Positions 1 through 6,323 are shown, counted from the stretch's first letter. The stretch: DNA of 6,523 bases from JBGSYJ01 sp041748075 (GCA_041748075.1 JBGTDX010000058.1:1-6523), one strand, 5' to 3'. Notes: generated from the sequence alone by a model not told the origin. Translations and numbers: made by a program.

Positions 1-378
1 CGCCGGGTGTTCCTCGGAACCGAGCAGTGGCTGCGATCGATGCGGCAGAAGATTGACGCGAAGTGGCGCCATGTCGACATCCCGCTGGATCAGCGTGCGG
101 CGGGAAGGCCGTCGATGGGAGCCGTGATCAAGGCAGTGGCCGAGGCGATGCAAATGAGGCCGAAGGAGATCCGCCGAGGCAGAGGCGGCCAGGCGCGAAT
201 GATTGCTGCATGGCTCGGGGTGTATGAAGGCCGGCGAAGGCTCCGCGTGATCGCGCGGACGCTGCATCTGAAGAGCTCCAGCCGGATCACGCAGCTGGCG
301 GCGGAATGCGAGAAGCTGCTTCGAGACGACAAGCGGCTCGAGCAGTTCGTCACGGCAGCGCGGCTTGCCCTCGCGTAG
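1..378 (+). CDS. REP-associated tyrosine transposase (RAYT), C-terminal part, 5' end outside window
   Basis: The frame is open from the first base to a TAG at 376-378, so this is the 3' end of a longer gene; the GTG at 7 is probably internal. The visible ~125 residues start with RRVFLGTEQWL, which resembles the 'VFLGS..F' segment following the Y1/HUH catalytic domain in many larger RAYTs. Next come an IP..QR....RPS segment (residues ~25-36) and a basic helical tail. The tail has R..MIAAWLGVYEG and then IARTLHLKSSSRITQLAAECEKLL, a probable helix-turn-helix of DnaA domain-IV type often found at the RAYT C terminus. RAYTs cut and join single-stranded REP hairpin elements. The catalytic HUH motif and tyrosine are upstream and cannot be checked. 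The gene-free stretch after it is rich in short repeats, as expected next to a RAYT. Family assignment is from remembered motifs, not a search. Confidence 0.72.
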   Translation, partial: RRVFLGTEQWLRSMRQKIDAKWRHVDIPLDQRAAGRPSMGAVIKAVAEAMQMRPKEIRRGRGGQARMIAAWLGVYEGRRRLRVIARTLHLKSSSRITQLAAECEKLLRDDKRLEQFVTAARLALA

Positions 379-529
379 CGCGATCGATCAATTCACGAAG
401 AACTGCTTCACAGATGGCGGAGCCTTGCGCGATTAAAGTGAGCTTCGGCTTCCCAACACATCTGCGACGGCACTTTCGCTAAATCCTGAGCTGGACCGCA
501 CGGGAAGCCGCGCGAGACGAAACGGTCTG

Positions 530-708
530 GCCGCCGTCCCTTGTTCGGGACTCAATATCGAGGAGCCTTTGACGTGTGAACACGCTCCGAATGAAGCTGC
601 GACCCCAAAGTGCCCAACAGTCTCGCTGCCGTTCCTTGTTCGGACCCAATATTGAGCAGCGTGTGACGCGCGAAAACGCGCTGAATGAAGCTGCGACCCC
701 AAAGTGCC
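530..708 (+). repeat. Imperfect tandem duplication of ~85 bp, each unit with a hairpin and a REP-like core
   Basis: Unit A (about 530-614) and unit B (about 625-708) align end to end. Each has GC(C/T)GCCGT(C/T)CCTTGTTCGG, then CAATAT(C/T)GAG, then a small inverted repeat, then GAATGAAGCTGCGACCCC followed by AAAGTGCC. The inverted repeats differ in sequence but keep the ability to pair: CGTG-TGAA-CACG at 573-584 in A, and GCGCG-AAAA-CGCGC at 668-681 in B. A hairpin joined to a conserved tail is the general architecture of REP/BIME elements. Whether this is a RAYT substrate is inference. Confidence 0.7.
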
Positions 709-813
709 GCCCCCTGAATGAAGCTGCGACCCCGATTTACGATTTCGCCGATTTACGATTCCGATTTACGATTTCGATTTAGACAACTCGCGCGTGACTG
801 AAGCTGCGACCCC
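592..813 (+). repeat. Cluster of four direct copies of TGAAGCTGCGACCCC (REP-like core)
   Basis: Exact 15-mers lie at 592-606, 686-700, 719-733 and 799-813, all on the plus strand. Start-to-start spacing is 94, 33 and 80 bp. Copies 1-3 are preceded by GAA (GAATGAAG...), while copy 4 is preceded by GTGAC. Copies 1 and 2 continue as AAAGTGCC, and copies 3 and 4 continue as GATTTACGATT. The irregular spacing and the non-unique sequence between copies exclude a CRISPR array. A fifth copy in reverse orientation lies at 6307-6321, so this is a dispersed family rather than a purely local duplication. Confidence 0.85.
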
Positions 814-838
814 GATTTACGATTGATTTACGATTTCC
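734..838 (+). repeat. AT-rich short repeats, five GATTTACGATT motifs
   Basis: GATTTACGATT occurs at 734-744, 750-760, 763-773, 814-824 and 825-835, partly extended by TCG or CCG. Three copies directly follow REP-like core 3 and two directly follow core 4, so the AT-rich block is coupled to the core and was duplicated with it or added to it twice. Base composition contrasts sharply with the GC-rich surroundings. It has no coding potential and no known function that I recognise. Confidence 0.75.
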
Positions 839-926
839 TAAGGGCGCGCACAACGTCCGGCCGGGGCGTTCCGGGTACGGCCGGTGACTGATTCCGCTCC
901 GGGTCATCGCATCAACCCTGAAAGCT

Positions 927-2651
927 TCAATCAGGTTTTCTCACTTCCAGAACGTAGGCTAAAGGCACCCCGCCGCGAGAAACAACGGCCAGCACATCAG
1001 GGCGAACATTTCCCGAACGATCAGGAAACCAAAGACCGCCTTTCTCGATGATTTTCAAGTAACGAACGTCCTCGATTTCCTCCACGGTCGTTTCATGGCA
1101 CTCGAAGCGGGTCGTGGCCAGGAGAATATCCGGATCCTCACTGGCCCAGACGGAAACGAATCGCCCCGGCGCCCACTTCGAAAGAAAATAATCGGTGAGA
1201 AACGGATCAGCGCAGTTCGCCACTCGCACAGGCGTTGTGGAATGGTAATTCTTCACCAGCCATTCCGCCGCTTCCTTGTAACTGAGTCCCCAGTAATCAG
1301 TTTCGAACCGCTGGGCGCCTGCCTTCAGGCCACCCCCGAAGAGCCGATTGAAGTAAATCGATTCATAGGGATGAAGCCTTGCCATTCCATGAAGGGTATG
1401 GCCGAGGGTCAGGGTGAATATCGCTGCGACAACCCATTTCCACCTTCTGGAAACAGACGAGCGGAAGTACGCTGAGGCGGCGATTCCCGCCAGAGCCGCC
1501 AGGGGTGGAAGAGCGAACAGGAAGTGCCTCAGGCCGTCGTAGAGTGTCGATCGGAGAACGATGGCGGCCACGACCGGGAAAACGGCGAAGAACAGGAGCA
1601 GCTTGATCTCTGAAGCGCGAACGTGTGGCCCGGGTTTGGCCCGCACTGAGGAAGCAGGATCACGGTTCTTGCGTGACCGGTTCTTGCGTGACCGGTTCTT
1701 TCTGGGTGCGAGCTCACGGCTGAACTTTCCAGGACGGAGCATCAAAGCGAGTGCGCCCAACGAAAACGACAGAAAGTAAAACTCTGGAACGGAGATGGCG
1801 AACCATGTGGGCAGGTATGACCACGGCAGCTCCGTCGCGGTGATGTATCGCCCGTTGAACAGCACCTCGCCCGACCAGGGAAACTTCGAGGCCGCAGCCA
1901 ACGCCATGAAGGGATGCTTGATTGGAGACTGCTGAGCCCAGGGCCAGGCGATCAGCATGATCCCCCAGGCAATGGCGATGCTCAGAAGACCCCATGCGAT
2001 CGACCGGCGAACGAAGCCTTTCTCCCGGGACGATCTCGAGATCCAGAGCACGCTGATCACCACGGCCAGATATCCGATTAGAAAAACGCCGCCGATGCGC
2101 ACGCCGAGCGCGAATCCTGTCCAGACACCGAACTTGAGGTAGAGGGACCTCGCTACGGAGGGCGATGCGCGAAAAATCGCCAGAAGGTAGTAGAGCGAGA
2201 AAGCGAAAAATGCAGCAAAGGGAAGATCCTTCGAGTTGTAGAACGAATGCGCGAAGAAGACGGGTGTCGTGGCAAGGAACAGCGCGCTCATTGCACCGGC
2301 CGGCGCGCCGCCCAGGAGCGAGCCGATTCGTTGCACTGCGATCAGACCGATGATCCCGAAAAGAGGATTGATCAGGTGCCGGGTTTCGTAAACGCCCAAA
2401 GGTGAGCGCAGCGCGAAGAGTTCGAGTACTGATTCGACGATCCCTCCGTAAAGAAAAGTGTTCTTCCACTCCAGGGCGCCGTGGTCGGAGAATCCCGACG
2501 CGTACCATCGGAGAATTCGATCACCGTACTCCTTCTGAATGGGCTCATCCCACGGGATTCCGTAATCACGAAAGAGTGCGACGGCGGCCAGTGCGAACAG
2601 GCTGATGACGGCAACGGCGAAGGCGGACCAATATCGCTGCGATCTTTCCAA
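927..2651 (-). CDS. GT39/PMT-like polytopic membrane glycosyltransferase
   Basis: 574 residues. GT-C enzymes of this type take a sugar from a polyprenyl-phosphate donor and attach it to a lipid, protein or surface polymer on the outer face of the inner membrane; the acceptor cannot be read from sequence. After TM1 (~10-27) comes DYGIPWDE (29-36), whose Asp/Glu pair sits in the first outer loop where GT-C enzymes hold the catalytic acid. FYNSKDLPF (137-145) fits the second conserved loop. About ten hydrophobic segments follow to ~residue 423, then FETDYWGLSYKEAAEWL, typical of this GT39 group, and a ~130-residue soluble C-terminal domain. The start is TTG: an in-frame TAG at 2664-2666 leaves no ATG or GTG upstream, the first internal Met is residue 121, and a later start would remove TM1 and WDE. 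A weak AGGG lies upstream. A basic loop at ~317-331 contains a tandem RKNRS repeat. No partner gene is adjacent. Confidence 0.85.
   Translation of the reverse strand: MERSQRYWSAFAVAVISLFALAAVALFRDYGIPWDEPIQKEYGDRILRWYASGFSDHGALEWKNTFLYGGIVESVLELFALRSPLGVYETRHLINPLFGIIGLIAVQRIGSLLGGAPAGAMSALFLATTPVFFAHSFYNSKDLPFAAFFAFSLYYLLAIFRASPSVARSLYLKFGVWTGFALGVRIGGVFLIGYLAVVISVLWISRSSREKGFVRRSIAWGLLSIAIAWGIMLIAWPWAQQSPIKHPFMALAAASKFPWSGEVLFNGRYITATELPWSYLPTWFAISVPEFYFLSFSLGALALMLRPGKFSRELAPRKNRSRKNRSRKNRDPASSVRAKPGPHVRASEIKLLLFFAVFPVVAAIVLRSTLYDGLRHFLFALPPLAALAGIAASAYFRSSVSRRWKWVVAAIFTLTLGHTLHGMARLHPYESIYFNRLFGGGLKAGAQRFETDYWGLSYKEAAEWLVKNYHSTTPVRVANCADPFLTDYFLSKWAPGRFVSVWASEDPDILLATTRFECHETTVEEIEDVRYLKIIEKGGLWFPDRSGNVRPDVLAVVSRGGVPLAYVLEVRKPD
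1663..1700 (-). repeat. 15-bp minisatellite inside the glycosyltransferase gene
   Basis: The 15-mer CGGTTCTTGCGTGAC (plus-strand reading) occurs at 1663-1677 and 1678-1692, with a third partial copy, CGGTTCTT, at 1693-1700. The length is a multiple of three, so the frame is kept. On the coding strand it gives RKNRSRKNRSRKNR in a strongly basic loop between two membrane segments, probably cytoplasmic by the positive-inside rule. Confidence 0.9.
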
Positions 2652-3039
2652 TTCGGTACTACCCTACTACAAGAACGCCACCTCGAGCAGCCAGCGTGAC
2701 TCGACCCATCAGGTAATGGGGAAGCTTCAAGCTTGGCGAGCTCTTGTCAGGTCCGGGTGATCCACGATCCCTGTTACCCATTCTGATATGGCTCGCGGCC
2801 CTGCTTCTGTTCTGGCAAGGGCGACGACTGGACCGCCAGGCGATCCCGCCGCTCTGAGCTGAGCGGATCCGGGAGCCACCCACCGAGTTCTCCACGGCCG
2901 ATCTCACCTCGCCGGCGTGTCGCGCTCATCCCCACGACGAAGCCGGCTCATGACAGGAGTCGCTGAGCTCACGCAGGCGGTATACAGCGTGCTGCCGCTC
3001 CCGAAATCGCAGCTCTGCGAAGCACTCGAGAAAAGCTTG
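2652..3039. other. Intergenic region between the glycosyltransferase start and the decayed RAYT
   Basis: It should contain the glycosyltransferase promoter (minus strand), but I see no convincing -35/-10 pair. It also holds a short palindrome, AAGCTTCAAGCTT, at 2722-2734 and a possible coding remnant at 2717-2857. A plus-strand frame opens with GTG at 2917 and leads into the RAYT remnant. Its residues before ~3040 (including AVYSVL) do not clearly match the usual RAYT N terminus, so I treat them as scrambled or unrelated sequence. Confidence 0.5.
2717..2857 (+). pseudogene. Possible remnant of a membrane protein C terminus
   Basis: Between a TAA at 2714-2716 and a TGA at 2855-2857 the plus strand reads 46 residues. 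It begins WGSFKLGELLSGPGD, continues with the hydrophobic SLLPILIWLAALLLFW and ends with a charged QGRRLDRQAIPPL. This has the form of a single membrane helix with a positively charged end, as at the C terminus of a membrane protein. There is no ATG or GTG in frame, only a TTG at 2744, and no ribosome binding site. I cannot name a family. It may equally be a chance frame in GC-rich DNA. Confidence 0.22.
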
Positions 3040-3400
3040 CTTCAGGTACTCAACCGCGGCGTCGAACGGAGAGATGTCTATCTGTCCGAATCAGACCGGG
3101 TCACCTTCCCTTGATCTGCTTGCCGCAACGCAGCGCCAGTTCCGCTGGCGCAGTCATGCGTTCGTGCTCATGACGAACCACTATCATCTGCTCATCTCCA
3201 CGCCCGAGCTGACGCTTGCCCGAGGTATGCAGAAGCTCGATGGGGACCACGGCGCGGCGTTCAATCGGAGGTGTGGTCGTGTGGGGCCTCTATGGCAGGG
3301 GCGATACCGTGCGCATCTGGTCGAGAGGGAATCGTATCTGCTCGAGCTTTCCCGCTACATCGTGCTGAATCCTGTGCGGGCGCAGATGGTCGAACGATGA
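3040..3400 (+). pseudogene. RAYT (Y1/HUH transposase) remnant with a +1 frameshift
   Basis: Two adjacent frames together spell the catalytic part of a RAYT. The frame at 3040-3108 gives LQVLNRGVERRDVYL and then SESDRVTF, matching the usual 'YHV..RG..R..IF....DR..F' N-terminal region; it stops at TGA 3112-3114. The next frame, from about 3110, gives LDLLAATQRQFRWRSHAFVL, the HUH-type MTNHYHLLI, then ARGMQKL, FNRRCGRVGPLWQGRYRAHL and ESYLLELSRYIVLNPVRA, the segment that carries the likely catalytic tyrosine. One C too many in TTCCCTT (3106-3112) explains the break: without it the text reads RVTFLDLLAA. The N-terminal ~15 residues before the match are not recognisable. The protein ends at 3400 just after NPVRAQMVER, without the W.WSSY and VFLG parts of a full RAYT. 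HUH histidines and tyrosine region survive, so decay looks recent. An ATG at 3074 could give a 108-residue fragment, but it would lack the first strand of the fold. Confidence 0.75.
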
Positions 3401-3602
3401 GGCGCGGCTGGCGCTCGCGAGCCTCGGGCGTTCGGAAGCGATCGCAACGTTCAGAGAGATCGGACAAACGCTGGCGCTGACATCGGAAGGTGCGCGGGAC
3501 GTCTTCCGCCGTGCCGTGAAGCGCGCGGCGTATGACAAGTCTTTTGCAACGCTGCTGGCTCGGCTGCACGAGCAAATATGTCACTTGGAACAACGCGTCT
3601 GA
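3387..3602 (+). pseudogene. Coding-like remnant in the third frame after the broken RAYT
   Basis: Starting within the last codons of the RAYT remnant, the third plus-strand frame stays open to TGA 3600-3602. It reads about 71 residues, including WSNDEARLALASLGRSEAIA, FREIGQTLAL, ARDVFRRAVKRAAYDKSF and ATLLARLHEQ. Third codon positions are mostly G or C, and the sequence looks helical and charged, like real protein. It has no start codon of its own with a ribosome binding site. It may be the displaced C-terminal tail of the RAYT after a second frameshift or deletion, or the end of another gene. I do not recognise the family. Confidence 0.35.
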
Positions 3603-3645
3603 CCCCACTTCTCGCATGGCGAGAGCGTACAATGGCAAAATACCG

Positions 3646-6264
3646 ATGCAAACGGGTCAACGCCTCGGCGCTTACGAGATCGTCGCTCCGCTCGGAGCCG
3701 GCGGCATGGGTGAGGTCTGGCGCGCAAAGGATCTGCGACTCGGCCGTGAGGTCGCGATCAAGCTCCTCTCACCCGCAATCCTCCAGAGCCGTGAGGTCGT
3801 CTCCCGATTCGAGAGGGAGGCGCGGGCGCTCGCGGCCTTGAATCATCCCCGAGTGGCGGTCCTCCACGGACTCGAGGAGTCGGACGACACGCGATTTCTC
3901 GTGATGGAGCTCGTCGACGGGGAAACGCTCGAGAGGCGTCTCACACGGTCTCTGCCTCTCGATGACGCGATTGCGCTCGTACTCCAGATCGCGGAGGCTC
4001 TCGAGGCCGCGCATCAGAAAGGCATCATCCACCGCGACCTCAAGCCGTCCAACGTCATGATCGGCCCTCGAGGCGACGTGAAGCTGCTCGATTTCGGTCT
4101 GTCGAAACTCCTCCACACGGCCGGGCCCGACGACGAGACCGCCGCGCACCCCGGTTCACAGGCGTCGACGGCGGCCGGTGTGATCATGGGGACGGCTCCC
4201 TACATGAGTCCGGAGCAGGTCTCGGGACTTCCGGTCGATGCGCGGAGCGACATCTGGAGCTTCGGATGTGTCCTCTACGAAATACTCGCCGGGAAGAGGG
4301 CATTCGGCGCGAAGTCGTCGGTGACGACGTTCGCAGAGATCCTCGAAGCGGCGCCCAACTGGAGCAGTCTCCCGGCGGAGACGCCGCCGGCGCTCCGGAA
4401 GCTCCTCGAGCGCTGCCTCCGCAAGGATCCGTACCACCGTCTTCAGTCGATCGGCGACGCTCGCATCGAGCTCGAGGAGCTGTCGGCGGGCGATGTCTCC
4501 ACGTTCCCTCAACCGATCCATGAGAGTCCGAGTGCGCGATGGAAGACGCTGCTGCCGTGGGGAATCGCCGCCGTACTTGCACTCACTCTTCTCGCTCTGT
4601 GGCTCGCTCCCGAACCAGCGGCTCCTCCGCGGCAACAGTCGATGCGTGCAAGCATCCTGCTCCCTCCCGGGCAGAAGGTCACGGGAAGGGGGCGTTCCTA
4701 TCCGCTCGCGATCTCTCCCGATGCCAGAAGGATTGCCTACGTCGCGGTGAAGGGGGAGCAGACGCAGATGCACCTGCACGATCTGATGAGCGGTGAGTCC
4801 CAGCCGCTCCCCGGTACCTCCGGAGCGCGGTTCCCCTTCTTCTCGCCGGATGGAGAGTGGATCGGATTCTGGTCGTCCGGCTGGCTGCAGAAAGTATCCG
4901 TCCGCGGTGGAAATCCCACGCGCATCGCCTCGGTGCCCGTTCTCGATTTCGGCGCGGCATGGCGAGCCGACGGCACGATCGTCTTCGCGGCGACGACCGT
5001 GCTCTACCGGGTCGAGCCGGAGGGGACCGTGACTCCGATCGTTGCCGATGCGCGCCTCAGGTATCCCTCGTTTCTCCCTGATGGAAGAGTCCTCGTGACC
5101 CGCTCCGAAAAAGGGCGTCGGACCATTGAGGTAATCGATATCGAGCGGGGAGAGCGGCGCGATATCTTCTCTTCCTCGGAGCAAATCCGGCAGGCCCTCG
5201 CGCTTCGCTCGGGGCAACTCGTCTGGGGAGCCGCAGGCGGCGTCTCCGCCGTCGCAATGGACCTCCGGACGCTGGAGCTCTCCGGCTCACCTCGGCGGAT
5301 TGTCGAAGACGTCTACGAGGGAACGAACAGCAGCGCCGTCTACTTCTCGGTGGCGCAAAACGGTACGCTCGTCATGGTGCCGGGGGGGACTGAGCACGCC
5401 CTGATGGTGGTCGACCGGAGCGGAGGCGCAACCGCTCTCGACTCGCGGCGGGCGGCGTACCGCTATCCCAGCGTTTCGCCCGACGGCAGGCGGGTCGCCG
5501 TCGCCATCGATGCCGACCCCGATCCGTCGGACATCTGGATCTTCGATCGCGATCGCTCCACCTGGCAGCGATTCACCGATTCGGGTCATAATCTCGCACC
5601 GAGGTGGACTCCCGATGGGAGGGCGGTCGCCTTCACATCCTTCGAGCGCGGCGGCGAACCGGTCCTGAAACCGCTGGAGGGAGGGGGTACTCGACCGCTC
5701 CTGTCGCCGGATGCGCTCAGGCCACATATCCAGATGCTCTCTTCCTGGGCACCCGACGGGGAGAGTTTCGTCATGCTCGAGAGTCATCCCCGGTCGAAAG
5801 GCGACCTCTGGATCGTCGATCGTGCGGACGGCGAGGCGCGGCCGCTACTCGTCACGCCGCACGACGAGCGCGACGCCGTGATTTCTCCCGACGGAAGGTG
5901 GCTCGCCTATACCTCGGACGAGACGGGGCGGCACGAGATCTACGTCGTGTCGTTTCCCAATGCGGCGGGAAAAGTGGCGATCTCGGTCGAGGGAGGTCTC
6001 GAGCCGAAGTGGTCGTCGGACGGACGGGAGCTCTTCTACCGCAGCGGCGATCGCTTGATGGCGGTCGCGGTCGAAGCGGGCGAGGCATTCGAGGTGGGTG
6101 AGCCAAAGGTGTTGTTCGATAGCGCCGAGGGCGTACGTAGGGAGATGTTCGCGGTTGTTCCCCGCGAGGACCGATTCCTCGTGCTCGAGTACGACCCCCG
6201 CGCGACCGGCGATCGATTCGAGCTGATCGTCGATTGGGCCGCCGCCATCACTCCCGACGCCTGA
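3646..6264 (+). CDS. Membrane-anchored Ser/Thr protein kinase with C-terminal PD40/TolB-like propeller
   Basis: 872 residues from the ATG at 3646. The kinase domain is complete: glycine loop LGAGGMGEVW (16-25), VAIK lysine K39, helix-C Glu E58, HRDLKPSN (129-136, catalytic D131), DFG (149-151), GTAPYMSPEQ (181-190), DIWSFG (201-206) and an Arg in DPYHRL (260-265). It should be an active RD kinase of the bacterial PknB/Hanks type. One membrane helix (~301-319) links it to an outer-face domain of ~540 residues with repeated SPDG-type PD40 motifs, for example near 356, 400, 478, 611, 655, 747 and 790, forming a TolB/WD40-like propeller that presumably senses a ligand or protein. This design is common in Acidobacteriota. 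Start choice: the frame is open from 3532, but the 38 residues before M39 of the longest frame overlap transposase debris and look random, while MQTGQRLGAYEIV is the usual N terminus. ATG 3616 is an alternative. Neither has a good Shine-Dalgarno. No phosphatase or substrate gene is adjacent. Confidence 0.92.
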   Translation: MQTGQRLGAYEIVAPLGAGGMGEVWRAKDLRLGREVAIKLLSPAILQSREVVSRFEREARALAALNHPRVAVLHGLEESDDTRFLVMELVDGETLERRLTRSLPLDDAIALVLQIAEALEAAHQKGIIHRDLKPSNVMIGPRGDVKLLDFGLSKLLHTAGPDDETAAHPGSQASTAAGVIMGTAPYMSPEQVSGLPVDARSDIWSFGCVLYEILAGKRAFGAKSSVTTFAEILEAAPNWSSLPAETPPALRKLLERCLRKDPYHRLQSIGDARIELEELSAGDVSTFPQPIHESPSARWKTLLPWGIAAVLALTLLALWLAPEPAAPPRQQSMRASILLPPGQKVTGRGRSYPLAISPDARRIAYVAVKGEQTQMHLHDLMSGESQPLPGTSGARFPFFSPDGEWIGFWSSGWLQKVSVRGGNPTRIASVPVLDFGAAWRADGTIVFAATTVLYRVEPEGTVTPIVADARLRYPSFLPDGRVLVTRSEKGRRTIEVIDIERGERRDIFSSSEQIRQALALRSGQLVWGAAGGVSAVAMDLRTLELSGSPRRIVEDVYEGTNSSAVYFSVAQNGTLVMVPGGTEHALMVVDRSGGATALDSRRAAYRYPSVSPDGRRVAVAIDADPDPSDIWIFDRDRSTWQRFTDSGHNLAPRWTPDGRAVAFTSFERGGEPVLKPLEGGGTRPLLSPDALRPHIQMLSSWAPDGESFVMLESHPRSKGDLWIVDRADGEARPLLVTPHDERDAVISPDGRWLAYTSDETGRHEIYVVSFPNAAGKVAISVEGGLEPKWSSDGRELFYRSGDRLMAVAVEAGEAFEVGEPKVLFDSAEGVRREMFAVVPREDRFLVLEYDPRATGDRFELIVDWAAAITPDA

Positions 6265-6269
6265 GGCGT
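6257..6269 (+). terminator. Short hairpin over the kinase stop codon (weak terminator candidate)
   Basis: ACGCC (6257-6261) pairs perfectly with GGCGT (6265-6269), and the loop is the TGA stop codon itself. A flanking G-T wobble (6256/6270) could add a pair. No T-run follows, so intrinsic termination is doubtful. It may be coincidental in GC-rich DNA. Confidence 0.2.
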
Positions 6270-6278
6270 TCTCTGCCA

Positions 6279-6323
6279 TTGGCCTTTGGGGTTGCCTTTG
6301 GCCTTTGGGGTCGCAGCTTCAGT
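6279..6323 (-). repeat. Inverted fifth copy of the REP-like core with a duplicated flank
   Basis: On the minus strand 6307-6321 is the exact 15-mer TGAAGCTGCGACCCC. Extended to ACTGAAGCTGCGACCCC (6307-6323) it matches 797-813 over 17 bases. Its continuation GACCCCAAAG matches copies 1 and 2. The flank is itself doubled: TTGGCCTTTGGGGTCGC (6298-6314) and TTGGCCTTTGGGGTTGC (6279-6295) differ at one base. The cluster lies just after the kinase stop and about 140 bases before the next RAYT start. Confidence 0.85.

Larger units (their letters stand above)
379..926. other. Gene-free, repeat-rich intergenic region
   Basis: No convincing gene lies between the RAYT stop and the glycosyltransferase stop. 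The first ~150 bases (379-529) show nothing I can name. From 530 to 838 the region is built of repeats: an ~85-bp imperfect tandem duplication, four forward 15-mer cores and an AT-rich block, each listed separately. The last ~85 bases (841-926) are GC-rich and hold a 6-bp inverted repeat (CCGGCC at 857-862, GGCCGG at 879-884) with a 16-nt loop and no T-run on either strand. I do not call it a terminator. Short frames at 433-702 (minus) and 576-782 (plus) simply run through the repeats and look non-coding. Confidence 0.7.

Noticed and set aside
592..813. CRISPR-like appearance of repeated 15-mers
   Set aside because: Spacing is irregular (94, 33, 80 bp), the intervening sequence is itself repeated, and a copy lies 5.5 kb away in reverse. 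There is no cas gene.
857..884. CCGGCC/GGCCGG inverted repeat after the glycosyltransferase stop
   Set aside because: A 6-bp stem with a 16-nt loop and no T-run on the minus strand; not supportable as a terminator.
1714..2508. 264-residue minus-strand frame overlapping the glycosyltransferase
   Set aside because: It is Arg-rich, has no motifs and is out of frame with a clear membrane protein on the same strand.
3532..3645. Longer kinase start at 3532
   Set aside because: The extra 38 residues overlap transposase debris read in another frame, show no family similarity and have no ribosome binding site. Related kinases start directly before the glycine-loop region.
4156..5217. 353-residue frame on the minus strand within the kinase gene
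   Set aside because: It is Arg-, Asp- and Glu-rich and low in complexity, as expected for the antisense of GC-rich coding DNA. The plus strand has an unambiguous kinase and propeller.
814..6306. Composite transposon bounded by the inverted 17-mers
   Set aside because: RAYTs are not known to move large segments, no target-site duplication could be identified, and the enclosed genes look chromosomal. The bracketing is reported as an observation only.
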